Below are positions 13,142 through 25,952 of a stretch of DNA of 64,000 nt, in pieces (the first letter of the stretch is position 1; each line of letters starts with the position of its first letter). The notes beneath the pieces are model-generated. The model worked only from the letters and a program-made list of their open reading frames with translations, ran no database searches and had not been told where the DNA came from. The position numbers and the translations under genes are program-made. Source of the stretch: Eledone cirrhosa (taxonomy: Eukaryota > Mollusca > Cephalopoda > Octopoda > Eledonidae); contig OZ024745.1 in NCBI GenBank assembly GCA_964016885.1, forward strand, positions 56,473,800 through 56,537,799, read 5' to 3'.

Positions 13142-13175
<34 letters not shown>
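12982..13175. repeat. (TA)n tracts with short interruptions
   Basis: Three TA tracts separated by AGATATGTTT, AAACACACACAC and AAATTTAAAC. The ORFs on both strands are artefacts. Confidence 0.95.
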
Positions 13176-13177
<2 letters not shown>

Positions 13178-13774
13178 TTATGTGTACACGTTTGAAAGGC
13201 ATAAATTACACTTCCACATACAGCAGTGTAAGTGCGTGAAGATTTCTATAAAACACTGATACATATATGCACGCCGAAAGCAAATTAACAATTGATAAAT
13301 GTTATATATCTAGAACAGAGGCAATACATAATACACACCTCACCTCCCACACAGCCAACAACAGAAACACACACATAATTACGTAGACACTGAAACACTC
13401 ATACCAAATCACAGACGTGTACAAAGCCAAATAAAGTTTGCTGCAATGCAGACGAACATACACCCATTGTGGAAGAAAATATTGTTGTTAGCAAACATAT
13501 CCAGGGCATTTCATTCATGTTCATTACAATAGCCAGTCAATAACTGACCGGATAATGTGAACGCAAATATCGAACATTCTATTTCGATTTGACGTTACTC
13601 TTCTGTCGCATTGCTTTCGATAAAGCTTACATACATAATACATATATACATGCACATAACTAATGCATGTATACATAAATACATGCGTATATACATATAT
13701 TCTTATATACACATATCCATATATGTATTTGAATATATATACACGGGCGCCTCTCACTTTATATATGTATGTAC
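13176..13774. other. Unannotated sequence
   Basis: CA-rich and TATA-rich low-complexity DNA. No gene was recognised. Confidence 0.4.
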
Positions 13775-13778
13775 ACAA

Positions 13779-13809
<31 letters not shown>

Positions 13810-13816
13810 CACACAG

Positions 13817-13865
<49 letters not shown>

Positions 13866-13866
13866 T
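13775..13866. repeat. (CA)n-(TA)n microsatellite
   Basis: CA tract with two G interruptions passing into TA and ending at the left end of a small MITE. Confidence 0.9.
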
Positions 13867-13963
13867 AAAGGGTGTTTCAAAAGCTGTATACACACTTCAA
13901 CAGCACTCTAATAAATATTGCCTGTACAGGTAATCAAAGTGTGTTTACAATTTTTGGGACACC

Positions 13964-13967
<4 letters not shown>
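13867..13967. mobile_element. Short MITE with mariner-like terminal inverted repeats
   Basis: The 101-bp unit begins AAAGGGTGTTTCAAAAG and ends with a segment whose reverse complement is ACAGGGTGTCCCAAAA. The inverted arms then continue with matching blocks around TACACACTT and AACACACTT. It is flanked by TA on both sides, and lies inside a TA microsatellite so the target-site duplication cannot be proved. Size, TIR and TA flanks fit a Tc1/mariner-type MITE. It has no coding capacity. Confidence 0.65.
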
Positions 13968-14007
<40 letters not shown>

Positions 14008-14055
14008 ATATATATATATATAAGTATATAAGTATATATATATATATGTATGTAT
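13968..14055. repeat. (TA)n microsatellite
   Basis: Interrupted TA tracts continuing right of the MITE. Confidence 0.9.
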
Positions 14056-14387
14056 TGTGCATACATGTATACATTTATATACGAACGCACACAAACGCAC
14101 ACGTATATATATTTATTAAATGTAACAAATTGAGAGACAGGAGCGATATAAAGGTTTATTACGGAAGTTAAGGAAATAATATCTTACGCCGATTTAGTTA
14201 TTCTAGTACTTACTTGTGTAATTGTGTTCTTAGAAAGGTATGCTGGTTATTCAATATATAAATATATATTTCTCTACTTACTCTCCTCTATCTTTCTCAT
14301 CCTGCTTTTATTTCATTTTCTTTATGCTGCTGAAGGATTATCGTGTGAATCGTTAAAACTCTTATCCTTCTCTATCAAGCTTCAAAA

Positions 14388-14574
14388 TAATTGTTTCTAC
14401 TTTTGGCACAAGGCCAGCAATTATTCCAGTGCATTACTGGCACTTTATTTTATCAACCCGTAAGGATGAAAGTTAACCTCGGCGGGATTTGAACTCAGAA
14501 TAGCAAGGGCCGTAACTCTATGCGTCAAAGCATGGCGTCCGACCCCCTACCGATACTGCTAATCCACCACCCTT
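14388..14574 (-). mobile_element. tRNA-derived SINE (shorter cephalopod family)
   Basis: Reading the minus strand, the copy starts with GGTGGATTAGCAGTATCGG (A-box side), passes a B-box-like GAGTTCAAATCCCGCC, then the conserved body AGGTTAACTTTC, GATAAAATAAAG and CCAGTAATG, and ends GCCAAAAGTAGAAACAA. The short CTTCAAA flanking both ends may be a target-site duplication. At least six other copies or fragments of this family occur in the window. It resembles the octopus OK/OR families; the exact subfamily was not determined. Confidence 0.8.
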
Positions 14575-14635
14575 CAAACTAATGTTTTCTTGTGTTGTAT
14601 TCCGTTTAACTTTCGCATATATATATATATATGTA

Positions 14636-14666
14636 CGTGTGTACATGCATACATACATACATACAC
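14636..14666. repeat. Short (CATA)n tract
   Basis: Four to five ACAT units after a TA tract. Confidence 0.8.
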
Positions 14667-14874
14667 ATATTATAAACCGACCAACATATGATCACGAAGC
14701 GTTAGACATTTATATGCCTTATATATTCATTCTGTCATTACTATAACAGAGGTCCGACGAGCATTTGATTCCAGAGTCGGCCCAGATTGCTATAGATCGA
14801 ACTTTGAGCTGATCAATAGCGAAACGCGTGTTACCAATCAATAAACGTAATGTAGGCTAACTTAAATCGTCCTT

Positions 14875-14875
<1 letters not shown>

Positions 14876-14924
<49 letters not shown>
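14876..14924. repeat. (TTA)n microsatellite at the LINE 5' edge
   Basis: Sixteen uninterrupted TAT units end exactly where the LINE 5' sequence GGCGACC begins. A second tract of the same trinucleotide lies at the LINE 3' end (20811-20837). Confidence 0.9.
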
Positions 14925-15132
14925 GGCGACCTACGTAGTAAATCGTATCATCGTGAGCTCCGCAAAGGTTTGTTATTTCCGTTTGTTAAAAATTGTCATT
15001 TATGGAAAATTTTATTGTTAACTGTTTATAAGCGCACATACATTGTTTTCCGAAAAGGACACCCAAAAAGATTGGGGCCTTGTGCCCAAAATTTAAACTT
15101 TTATTATTATCAAAAAAATTTCTTTGAAAAAA

Positions 15133-17115
15133 ATGGCTAATTCACCTCTGCACGAAGCAGCTGAAAGCCTTCCTCACAAATTAACACCTCACACCGACAC
15201 CACCATTGTAAATGTTACTACGTTTGCCAACACAAAAAAAAATATAAGCACTAGCAATATTTTAAATTTGTCTCAGGCAGACATTCATTTCCCGCCATTA
15301 CCAACGACTGCAGGTGTTAAAGCCTCCACCACCACCACCACCGCGACAACCACCACCACCACCACCACCGCGACAACAGAAACAAAAGAAGAAAAAATAA
15401 ATTAACTCGTGATGTCGAAATGAAATCAAGCAAAATGGACTCTTCCCCTCCAAAGACGACTGACGTCACCACCACCACAACTGAAACTAAAATTAATATT
15501 AACGATAGTAACAACAACAACAATGACATTATAAAACCCCTCCTCAGTTTCGCCAGAGTAGCAAAACAGTTCGAAGCATTTACGGTAACTCAGGAGGATT
15601 TAGAAAATGCCAAACAAATGGTAAAGAAAGATGGGTACAGGGTCAGCCTCACCCCCCACCTAATAAAATGGAGCATCGGCGCCTATGCACCGTGTCGTAT
15701 AGAACAATAAATGTAAAATCGCGCCGAGTGGAACGGGCATCCGAGTCCCAAATCCAAAAAGCTTTGGGACATGTGTGGGCAAGAAAAACCCACATCAGAC
15801 GTGGGCAAAAGTATGGAACCGTGGACGTGTTCTTTGAAACACCAGAGGAGGCTAGAGAACACTCCATGGCCCCATTAAGAAGTGACGACTTCACACTCGT
15901 CCCAAGCTATTGTGGCCAGAGACTCGCAAAGATCAGGGTGACCCACGTTCCACCGGCCATCGAAATTCCCTGGCTAATAGCGGTTGTCCTCGCCGGCATC
16001 GAAGCCAACACGAAAATAATAGCAATAGCAAAAGAAAAGCAGGAGAACTGGTCCGGATCTGGGATGGAGCTCCTGATCCAAGCGGACCAAAAAAGCATTG
16101 AGGAGATCCCAGAGGTAATAGACCTCACTGACGGCAGCCACCTCACGGTAATTGTCGAGGGCAGAAGACCTAGGTGTGTCGTTTGTGGTGAAGGAACCCA
16201 CCTAAGGGCTTTCTGCCCTCAGGCTAAAAGGTTGAGGCCACCTCTCCTACCCACCCCAGTGACACAACCATCAACACCACCAGTAGCAGAGATGGCAGCA
16301 ACAACTGTAGCAGCAACAACAGAAGCAACTATAACAGCAACAACCCCAGCAACAGTAGCAAAACCAACACCACCACCACCACCAGCAAAACCAACACCAC
16401 CACCATCCAACGCTTCAGAACTAGCACCAGCGCCTACACCATCCACCACGCCACAACCAAAACTAACGGCTGTGGAGGATTTTCCACTCCCCGGCCTATC
16501 ACAACTGGAGACAGATTGTGACGACGAGGAGTGGGAAACGATATCCGGAAAAAAAAAAGAAACCAAAAAAGAAAAAATTCTCTTCCTTCCCCCTCCAAAA
16601 ACAAAATACAGAGGGAAACAAATAACTTAAGAAACAAAAAAGTTAGGACAGATATGCCACCATCCACACCAGCATCACCAACCCCATCAACCCAAACACC
16701 AACACCATCACCATCATTAACCCCAACACCACCATCACCTACACCACAAAAGTCACCAAAATGCGAAACAGAAACAAACCCACAACAAACGCAAACAAAA
16801 CAAAACAACTAAAACGATACACACTACACAGCATTAAATTTGAACAACAAGCAATTATTACACTACATCCAACACAACACCAGCATCACAGAAAAAGACT
16901 ACACAATAACCCCAAAATTCACACCACCTCCACACATACAAATCACTCGCATCACACAGAAAAAGTACATGACACTAAAACAAAAATTCCCCAAAGACAT
17001 CGGAGACTTCCGACAAGCACTCTCCAGGAGGATTTATAAGGACATCCTTCCTGAGGAGGCCACAAGCAGTGAAAAGGATGGAAAAACCGTCCTTCCCCTA
17101 CAAGAAGTGAGGTAA
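15133..17115 (+). pseudogene. LINE ORF1 (gag-like) with CCHC knuckle, frameshifted
   Basis: Four open segments in shifting frames make up this region: 15133-15405, 15420-15710, 15668-16630, and two in one frame at 16531-16812 and 16840-17115. The third segment carries the best landmarks: a basic N-terminal part, then a zinc knuckle of the form C-x2-C-x4-H-x4-C (CVVCGEGTHLRAFC, about 16171-16212), then a long Thr/Pro/Ala-rich linker. The last segment holds a compact lysine-rich domain (ITQKKYMTLKQKF) that may be the ORF1 C-terminus. Low-complexity ACC/CCA repeats make indels likely, so the true number of frameshifts is uncertain. ORF1 proteins of such LINEs bind the element RNA; that role is inferred from position and the knuckle. 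Confidence 0.7.
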
Positions 17116-17149
17116 GTGGTCTTTCCCATCTTTTCCACTCCTTTTCAAC

Positions 17150-18193
17150 ATGACCTCACTCAGAATAGGCAGCATAAATGCGCGTGGCTTGGGGTCGTCA
17201 TGGAAGCAGGGCCACCTGCTCAACGACCTCAGGTCACTAAACATAGATGTAGTGGCCATCAGCGAGACCAGAATCTCCGAAGCACAGGCTTTCGCACCGA
17301 TCTTCGGCGGCTACGATGTGTACGCATCTCCCAGCCGTCCGGGATCGGGGGGAGAAGTTGCTGTGCTTTTTCGGAGAGGTTTGGATCTTGCCATACGGGC
17401 CATCTTCCTGGACCCAGAAGGTAAGTTGTTGGTACTGGACGTGACCAGCGGAGACGGCCAAGCTTTCAGGTTAGTGGCCCTCTATGCCCCGACAGGAGCA
17501 GGGCAGCCTGATTTCTTCCGGCGTCTGGAGACCTTTCTTGGAACGTCCCGCTCTTTAGTGTTAGTGGGCGACTGGAACGGGATCTTAGATGCACGCTGGG
17601 ATTGTGTGGGATTAGTGGATAGGGAAGGAGGGTGCAAGAGTCTCACCAACCTGCTCAGACGTTTTGAACTGTCTGACAGGTATCGAATGGATTTCCCGAA
17701 TATACCAATGTGGACTTGGACAAATCGCATAGGGTCATCCAGATCATATCTAGATAGAGTATTTTGTAGGGAAATAGATAGGTCTAGCATAGGCTGTCCA
17801 CAATTCAAGATAGTCAGCTACACGGACCACAAATTCGTGATCTGTGTGCTTGACTTAGATAGGCTTCATAGACGAGGACCCGGCTACTGGAAGCTAAACG
17901 CGTCCTTACCAGCGCGCAAGGCCTACAGAGACCGGATTAGCGAACTAGTTAAGCGGGCGTTGACGGGGGCCTTCGTCAACAACAAGTGGTGGTTTGCTCT
18001 GAAAAGAGCAATTAGAATAGAGTCCATTAGGTTTAGTAAGACTTTAGCAATAAAGAAAAATAGAGCAGAGGGAAAATTAGTTAGAAAATTAGATGAGGCA
18101 CTTAGCAAAGGCATCGCGACCGACGTATTTGCGGCGAAATTGGCCCTTGACCAATTCTTCAATGCAAAGCAGAGGCTGCGTTGTCAGAGCTAG
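17150..18193 (+). pseudogene. LINE ORF2, 5' part: AP-like endonuclease domain
   Basis: The frame opens with ATG at 17150, 35 bp after the last ORF1 segment. It holds every expected landmark of the APE-type endonuclease in order: INARGLGS (Asn), AISETRI (catalytic Glu, about residue 40), LYAPTG, VGDWNGI (Asp and Asn, about residue 141), SYLDRVF (Asp) and YTDHKFV (Asp-His, about residue 226). The segment PGYWKLNASL starts the linker to the RT. The frame then ends at 18193 while the homologous reading continues in another frame from about 18180. The domain itself looks intact; this enzyme nicks the target DNA to prime reverse transcription. Confidence 0.85.
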
Positions 18194-19175
18194 GGTGCGT
18201 GCTCTCAGATACGAGGGGACGAAAGCCGTTCAATGGGCCCGAGTGGCGGAGGCGCGTCGTGGCAACAAAGCCACGATCCGGTCTTTGGTGGACCACGACG
18301 GGCGCATGCTACTCGATCCCGGGAAAATGTGTGAAGCTTTTCAGCGACACTTCGCTCAACTGTTCGGGGGCAGTGGTGGGCCGGATCGAGGGATGGACTT
18401 TAGTGTCTAGCTCGACGGACTGCCGCGGCTTTCGGCCACTGAGGCCGAGTGTTGCGAAAAGCCGATAACAACCACTGAAGTACGGGATGCAATGACTAGT
18501 TGCACAAGGGGTAAATCGCCTGGTTTAGATGGTCTGCCCTATGAACTTTACGTACAAATTCCAAACTTGTTCGGAGGCCTCTTGGCGGACGTCTACTGCA
18601 ACTGGCAACAGAACGGGAGAATTCCCAGCTCTGTGAGCCGAGGAGCGGTGGCGCTGCTGAGAAAGGATCCGAACAAGGGGGATAACATAGATAATTTTAG
18701 GCCCATAACTCTGCTAAACACAGAGTTCAAGATTTTGGCCAAGGTGCTAGCAAAGAGGTTGGCGCTTGTCGTTGGTGGTCTGGTGGGAGAGGCACAGACA
18801 TGCGCCATTCCCGACAGATCCATTCACGATAACCTCCACCTCATGCGATACATCGTAGAGAGGGTAGCTAGGGAACCTGGCACGGGTGGGTCTTTGATCA
18901 ATTTAGATCAGTCGAAAGCCTTCGATAGGGTCGACCATCGTTACCTAGCGGCAGTCCTGAGGGCGGCTGGCTTTGGGCCCGTCTTCAGAGGCTGGATCGC
19001 TGCCATGCACAGCGACATCTGCTCTGTAGTGAGAGTGAACGGTCACCTTTCGGAACCGTTCAACATCATGCGCTCGGTCCGCCAAGGATGTCCCCTCTCG
19101 TCCCTATTGTACGTATTGACTCTCGAGCCATTACTGCACAAACTGGAGACGTTGAGCGGGTCCCGCGCGAACTAG
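18183..19175 (+). pseudogene. LINE ORF2, middle part: reverse transcriptase fingers and palm
   Basis: This frame continues ORF2 and is broken once by TAG at 18408-18410. It carries the RT blocks GKSPGLDGLPYELY (about 18510), DNFRPITLLNTEFKILAK, LDQSKAFDRVDH (catalytic Asp of motif A, about 18905-18940) and VRQGCPLSSLLYVL (motif B, about 19076). The serine in PLSSLLY is where most relatives have proline. The frame ends at 19175, before motif C, which lies in the next frame. Confidence 0.85.
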
Positions 19176-20566
19176 GATGCGGAAGATCCGTGTCAGCATA
19201 TGCCGACGATGTCACCGTAGTTTTGTCGAACGCCAAACACATCGAGGCGATCGGCACTACACTAAGAGAATACGAAGCGGTGACAGGAGCAATGATCAAC
19301 CAGGAAAAGTCAGTGGGCCTGCAGCTCGGCACCTGGAGAGGCAGGTCCATGCCGTCCAACAGCGTCGTCGGGCGCTGGACGGACGGACGGGTTAAATTGC
19401 TAGGGGTCTGGTTCGGTCCAGACCTCCAGACGGACAAAAACTGGGACGAGGTGACGAGCAGGGTGGCTTCTCTAACCCAGAAATGGGCCGAGAGGAAGCT
19501 ATCCCTGAAAGGTCGAGCAGAGGTGGCTAACGCGTACATCGCGTCCGTCATCTACTACCGCCTGACCGTCGTACCTTGTCCTAAGCCCCGCCTGACTGCG
19601 CTGGAGCGTCTGCTCTTTCGCTTCTTGTGGAAGGGACGCGCTCCGATGGTCAGGCGGTCCATCTGCTGTCAACACCCGCTACGTGGAGGGTTGGGCATGC
19701 CGTGGCTGATGATGCGCAGACACGCGCTCAAGCTACGACATCTCCACCTCTTCCTCGACGGTGATCAGGTGGGGTCGCCGTTTGCTAGAAACGTTATTCC
19801 CCAGCTCGTCTCCTTGACGGAGCTGCAGTCCTGGGTCAAGCGAAGACCGAGAGGGAGCGCTTGGAGACTGGAATGTCTTCAGGCGCTCACAGCCCTCGAC
19901 CAATCGGGCAATGTGATCGGTGGAAACTCCACCTTGGCGTTCTATAGGGGATTAGTGGAGGGGAAGAGCGACGACGTACTTGGAGAAACTCTAGGCGTCG
20001 ACGAAAATCAACTAGCCAATCTCTTCGGAAGGACTTTCGGGCCGGGGCCTATGGACAACTTCCAGATATCCCTGGCCTGGCAGTGCTACCGGGGTGCTTT
20101 GCCAGTTCGGGATAAACTTTACAGGCATGGAGGTGCCGTCAGCCGGGCATGTCCGAGATGCGCACAGGGCGACAAAACCGTCCTGCACGCACTCGTCCAG
20201 TGTCCGAGCATTGCTGACTTGTGGGTTTATGTCGAACACCTGCTGTCACGTGTAGGACGGATCCAGCTATCAGCTGAGTCCATCGTGAGGATTGCCCCGC
20301 CCTCTTCCTTTAGCCGGGAAGGGCAGGCAGTTTTTATCTGTCTGGTGGCCATGGCGAAAGAGATAGTATGGTGGACACGTTTGAAAGGGCTGAAGACGAG
20401 CACTTACCTCTTCGGTGATGCCCTGATTAACTTTTTCAAATTTCATCTGAAAAGGAAAATCACGGTAGAGAGGGACGTGCTCTCTTCCCAGCATTTTGTT
20501 GAAAGATGGGTGAGAGAAGCAAGTATGGCCCGAATGAATGGGCCTTCTCTGAGTATGTGTCTGTAA
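19140..20566 (+). pseudogene. LINE ORF2, 3' part: RT motif C, thumb and C-terminal CCHC
   Basis: Homologous reading resumes at about 19150 in the frame that ends at 20566. SAYADDVTVV (about 19194-19223) is RT motif C with the catalytic YADD. It is followed by MINQEKS (motif D), KLLGVWFG (motif E), the thumb, a TRP-rich region and a zinc-binding C-terminus CPRC-x8-H-x4-C (about 20149-20205). The shift between motif B and motif C splits the polymerase active site over two frames, so this copy cannot make a working RT. Stop at 20564-20566. Confidence 0.85.
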
Positions 20567-20810
20567 ATTAAAGGTAGAAAACTGGGAGAGGGCACTTGCC
20601 CTGGTGGTCAGGGCCACTGTGGTCTTTTAATGGGCTTTCTCCACAAATGTCCCTCGGAAGTCTCCCCCCTATTGGGGAATTTTTCTTTGTTATTTTATTT
20701 CATCCTCTGTTTTTTTTACACGCAGAAATGCCCATTTGTACCGTCCTGTATTGTCCTGTACTGTCCTTAATGTCTACTTTATGTAAACCCTTGTGGTTAA
20801 TAAAGAAAAC

Positions 20811-20930
20811 ATTATTATTATTATTATTATTATTATTTTTATTTTATTATCATATATATATATATGTGTGTGTGGTGTGTGTGTGTGTGTGTGTGTGTGC
20901 GTATGTGTGTGTGTGCGTGCGTACTGCCTG
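20811..20930. repeat. (ATT)n then (TA)n/(TG)n microsatellite
   Basis: ATT units (20811-20837) follow the LINE 3' end. After AT-rich spacing come a short TA tract and a TG tract to about 20920. Confidence 0.9.
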
Positions 20931-23436
20931 TGATGTCAATGTGGCTAAGCAAAAGTTTGATATTCTTGTTGGCAGTAGATAAATCGAATAGAAATCTGCT
21001 TGTATTTTCAACTATTACTTTACGTACAAAACCTTGCTGCACATGCTATTGTTGGAACATTTCCCTGAGGGTGGGGAATTAGGTTTGAATACAATACCCG
21101 ACATGTATGTTCAAATAGAGAACAGAGGAACAATAGACATCTACGTTGAATTTATATTATTCGCTGGATTGTGTACGCTTATGATATAGCACAGTACTGT
21201 TGCACAATGGATAAAGCCAATAAATTGCTAAATATCATGGAAGAGATTTGGGTTCACAACATCGTTAAAGTATTCGAAAACTAAAGTGTTCAGCAACAGC
21301 GAACTAGAGAAGGATGAATCACTTTTTAACATTGATGAAGATGTGAAAGCGATAGAAGATGTGAAAAAATCATTTATTTGAAAAAGATGATTTCCAGAGA
21401 TCCAAAAGCAATTTAAGTAGAGCTACAAATATCAAAAGCAACCGCTAAATTTAATGAACTGAAAATAGTTATAACAGACAAGACAATTAACGTGAATACG
21501 AAAAGAAGGTTAGTTGAATCAGGTGTGAGATCTCTATTGATATTTGGAGTACAATCTTGGCAATGAATATAATTTGAAATACGAAAAATTGAAGCGTACT
21601 GGATACAATCTCAAAGAAATATCGTTAAAGAGGGCTGGAGCAGAGTCAATTTTGATGATGGAAAATAGAAAGTTCTATACACTAACATACAAATGCATAC
21701 TATTTTCAAGACTCCTCTTAACGAAGCTTCATCTATGCACAACATCTCAAGTATATGGGACATGGATGTCGAGCAGACAAAACAATATACAAAAAGTGAA
21801 TATGGATTCCAAACCAACTATAAGTTATTACCGGGATTCCTGGTTGAATTATATAGAAATTCTAAACCTAACTGTTGATGAGGCAAATGCATTAAGATAA
21901 TCATGATTTGAGTTCGCCAAGCTAGTCACTGAAATAAACCTGTCTCAAGGATTTCTATAAAGCTGAAGGAGCATCTTTCAGAAAGGACCTGAACAGGCAA
22001 TATTACATATAATTAGATATTTTCATATATTATGATACGCGGTGTTTTATGTGTGCAATTTTCATACGTATAAGGCATGATCTATTTTCTGCGTGTTAGA
22101 GTTTACAGATGATGTTTACAGATTATCTGTGTAAGATTGCTTATTGTCAGGTTTGGCAGCAAGTAATTTGTTGATGTGCAAAGTGTGGGGTTATAATTGT
22201 AGTTTACGGATATAGGAGCTGTTAGACCTTTGCTCTGAAAGAATGTGATCTGCACACTTTTCATTGCTGCGCTCAGACATGCAGCTTCCGTACAACGAAA
22301 TAAGAATTAAATGGAATGTTCCTAACTTAATGCGTTGTAACAGTGCCTTCAACGGTGTCATATATTTCAGCAGTAGTAAAGATGAAGTAGCAAATGTAAA
22401 CACAGAGTTCAATACGATCTATTTTACCAATTTATTTCCACAAGGAAACAATAACGACTTACAACTGCTACTCTATTATAGAATGTACATATATTCGAAA
22501 TGAAATCCAGTATCTCATATAGAGAACAATACCGTGAAGTTGTTTAGTTATCTCGGAAGATATTAAAGTTAAGATGTACTTTAAATACTTAAAATTACTT
22601 TACAGCTGCAGCAACTACTGTCGATAAAGTGGTCTTTTACATGTAACTTTAAATACAGGCCTTTGTAAACATTATTGTGAAGTCAATGAGAAATTTGTGG
22701 ATATCTACAGCATTCAAACCGACTTCTTGCCATCTATAAGGATCTTGTTACACATATAATTGATAGAATTTCAAAAGATACTTTACAGGAAAGCTAGCTT
22801 AAAAAACATTATACCTCAATACACAAGAAAACGCAATCTTTAATCAAGAGGAATTACCCCCCTCCCAAAATAAAATAGAGCCATAATGCTGGGACTCGAG
22901 TCCTCAAGTGCAAGAAACATTTTCGCTGTGTTAAACATTTCACTAAATCGCCACCGACAAATTTCTCCGATATATTAACCCTTATTAACGAGGCAGTACA
23001 TATGCAATCAAACACATTTTAGAACCGTTGAAATTGCATATTACGGGTGGGGTTTGAGTCGTACGGGCGGCGATGTACATATATTTTTTCGTCTTCATAG
23101 TTTCTATGCCCAAATTATTAGTCTATTTTTCATAGTCAAAACGTTGCGGATTCTAACTTACAAATCCAAAATCTATCACTCAATGCCTCTAAAAGTAGAT
23201 TGTTTTCATAACTACCACAAGGCTTCATATAGCGGAAAAAATGTCGGTGGCAATTTAGTGTTATGGTTTGCACGGCGAAACAGAATAATGGCATAATGCA
23301 GGGAGTGTTCGAATCAAACATGCAGTGTTTCCAGGGTTTATATGCCCAACTATTTTTCATAGTCAAAGACACTTGATGCTTCTAAGTTACACATTGATAA
23401 CTACCTATCGCTCAACGGTTCTAAAAATAGATTGGT
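20931..23436. other. Unannotated sequence with possible old coding debris
   Basis: Around 21240-21900 short lysine-rich frames occur, one of 118 codons at 21544, and the phrase VESGVRSLLIFGVQSW near 21510-21555 faintly recalls the LSVLLYG-type block of LINE thumbs. It is too degraded to name. Nothing else was recognised up to the CA tract at 23437. Confidence 0.3.
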
Positions 23437-23513
23437 TACACACACATACACATAAATACACACGCACACACACACACACAGACACACACACACACACACA
23501 CATATATATATCC
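23437..23513. repeat. (CA)n microsatellite
   Basis: CA-rich tract with T and G interruptions, ending in a short TA run. Confidence 0.9.
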
Positions 23514-24889
23514 TCGTAATACACGGGTATTCATTTTCTCGTGTTATTGCATAGGTTAGTATGAATTATTCCTTCTACATGAACACATTATTCTAATACA
23601 ATTGTTTCTGTACTTAGATCAGTGAACTGTAATTTGCGTTTTATAATATCTGAGATTCCAATGACAATCAAAGGGATAACGTAATAGGCGGAGACTTTGA
23701 TATTTGTTAATGACCTTATATTTGGGTATATGTGATTGAAAATAATCGCGTTTAATTCAAAATGAAACATCATAAACCTACTATATATACAACCATAAAC
23801 AGTCGTAGTAAAACCAACGTAGTAAAACCACTCCTTAATAACAGAGTGAAAATATGCGTCTTTCTGGAAAAACACATACTTTTGTTTTAGCCGCAGGAAA
23901 TAAAAAATAAGATATTCTTGTTTGTACATCAGCATACATTAGAAATCAAAGATTCCGGCGCAATTATATTTTGTTTAAAACCATTTTAATTATACTGCTA
24001 ATAAGATAGTTTCCGTATGAAACAGTGAAATTGCATCAATGGAGTCACTTAAAATGTTATAATTAGTAGCCACGTTTCTCCCATATCGCCCTTAGTCTCA
24101 TATAAATGTATGCGGAAATATTGAATATGTTAGCTCTAGATTCATTCCATTACAAACAAACAGGCCTTTCATTATATGAGAGCTGATGAAGTATTAAACG
24201 ACAAATAATACCGCCTGCATTCGTTTTCCTTCTTCGGATTTGATGTAAATAATTACTACCTGCTTTTAATAATTATTTACTTTGTATGAGAAACATATTC
24301 ACAGTTTCATAGCTTTATATAAACACATCTTAACTAACTTTGTAGAATGAATAGCAGCATGACAGCTTTGAATTGCCGAGTAGAATTGAAACAAGATGAT
24401 TTTGTAAAATGTATTAATTTATTTGTATCGTAATGTGAATATTTATTGAGAGACACACATTGAAAGAGATCCACGTGTGTCTATCCTCTTATCTTAAACA
24501 AAAACAAAACATTTTCTAGATATGTTTAGAAATACACAAATCAATTCTTGTTTAGATAAATTTGTGGAAATTTCACGCTATCTCTAGCAAGGCGAGCAAT
24601 AGCATAACATCACCGTCATATTTCTGGCCGTTGTTTTAATATAAAGCAAAATGTATTTATTCTCAGCAGAAAATGTCTAATACATTGACAGATTGAAGTT
24701 GCTGACTGTCACTGATTTTCTATTCGGTTTAAGAAATGTTCACTGAATTGTTTTTATAATCCGTATAGAGATCTAAATAAAAATACACCACATTATATAT
24801 GAACAATAAAGATGGACCTACTAACCGAAATATATCAGGAAAACACTTATTACAAAGATAATATGTATTTATTCATTCTCTTAATGTTC
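23514..24889. other. AT-rich sequence, no gene seen
   Basis: No recognisable gene or repeat. CTGATGA at 24183 was examined as a hammerhead start but lacks GAAA after its hairpin. Confidence 0.4.
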
Positions 24890-25010
24890 AGATTTCAAAT
24901 TCTGCCGAAGTTAAATTCACCTTTCACCCTTCCCTGTTTGACAAAATAAAGGACCTGTCAAATAAACGGGTCGATCCACAAATGTCTGGTCTCGGGTCTA
25001 TATTAGGAAT
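24890..25010 (+). mobile_element. SINE fragment, 5'-truncated
   Basis: The B-box-like ATTTCAAATTCTGCC is followed by GAAGTTAAATTCACCTTTC and the ACAAAATAAAGGACC body of the shorter SINE family, then GGGTCGAT. The A-box end is missing and divergence is high, so this is an old fragment. Confidence 0.6.
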
Positions 25011-25950
25011 GATTAAACTTTCCTCACCGGATAAGTGTTTGATTGGATATGGGAGCTGATTTAACTAGTGTATAATTATATCCTTTGTGCAGGATGAATA
25101 TATTTAAAACTGCCTTTTGGGCCGTCCTTCGTATGACAATCACATTCTTCTAGCAGGAATTACGTGGAATTACATTGATGAATAATATTATTAATTCTAT
25201 TATTGTGGTTTAGCTTATAATAATTATTTATCATATGCTATCATAGGATTAAATAAAGTCAATCCTAAACCATCTCAACATTGTAGCATATGCTATATTA
25301 TCTAAGACTGTGGCAAGATGCCAAATTATGCAGTGAATTTTTTCCCGTATCGATTACTAGCATTGTATATCATGCCTGTTATGCTATTGTTATTTACCAG
25401 CATCAACTTTACAAGGCTAACCAAAATATAGCGAGATTACTCTAAACAGTATCAATGGACACACTTTTTACCTCGTTGCCAAACATGTCGCTTGGGTCTA
25501 TGATTATATTGGGCATTATCGCAATGCTTAGAAAATATTTACTAAGTTAGTAAATTTCTGGTTGGGAGGGAATAAAGAGAGTGTCGATTGTTACACACAT
25601 TTATATTTGAAATATAAGAATTTATTAAATTAGGTAGAGCGTTTGTGTGTGTGAGCGAGTGTTTGGGTGTGAATAATTGGGAGAGAGACAGTGTGTGTAT
25701 GTGTGTGAGAGAGAGAGGGTGTACACATGAAAATATATATATATATATATATAGACAAAACTAAAATTACCCATTTAAATAGATACACCAAACACGCAGT
25801 GGCAGGCTGACCGACTGATAAGGTAAACATGTGTCGAATATACATAGATAAAGCATTAAACATCTGGTAAAGATAAACTATACACATACATATAATAGCT
25901 GATATCTCATATCTTGTCGTTGATACCAAAACGCATTATGCATAGTTTAT
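25011..25950. other. Unannotated sequence with GT and TA tracts
   Basis: Degenerate GT/GA repeats at about 25644-25720 and a TA tract at 25731-25753. No gene was recognised. Confidence 0.4.
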
Positions 25951-25952
25951 AG

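Larger units (their letters stand above)
14925..20810 (+). mobile_element. Non-LTR retrotransposon (APE-type LINE, Tx1/L1-like), apparently full length
   Basis: The 5.9-kb element has a 5' untranslated region (14925-15132), ORF1 with a CCHC zinc knuckle, ORF2 with an apurinic-type endonuclease, a reverse transcriptase and a C-terminal CCHC, a 3' untranslated region of about 240 bp and an AATAAA at 20799. Downstream it ends in (ATT)n. The RT phrases GKSPGLDGLPYELY and GYWKLNASL, and the lack of RNase H, are like the Tx1/L1 group. Both ORFs are frameshifted, so the copy is inactive as read. The element is flanked on both sides by TTA repeats. Confidence 0.85.

Noticed and set aside
24182..24212. 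CTGATGA with GTATT/AATAC hairpin
   Set aside because: No GAAA follows the hairpin and no cleavage triplet or stem I was found.
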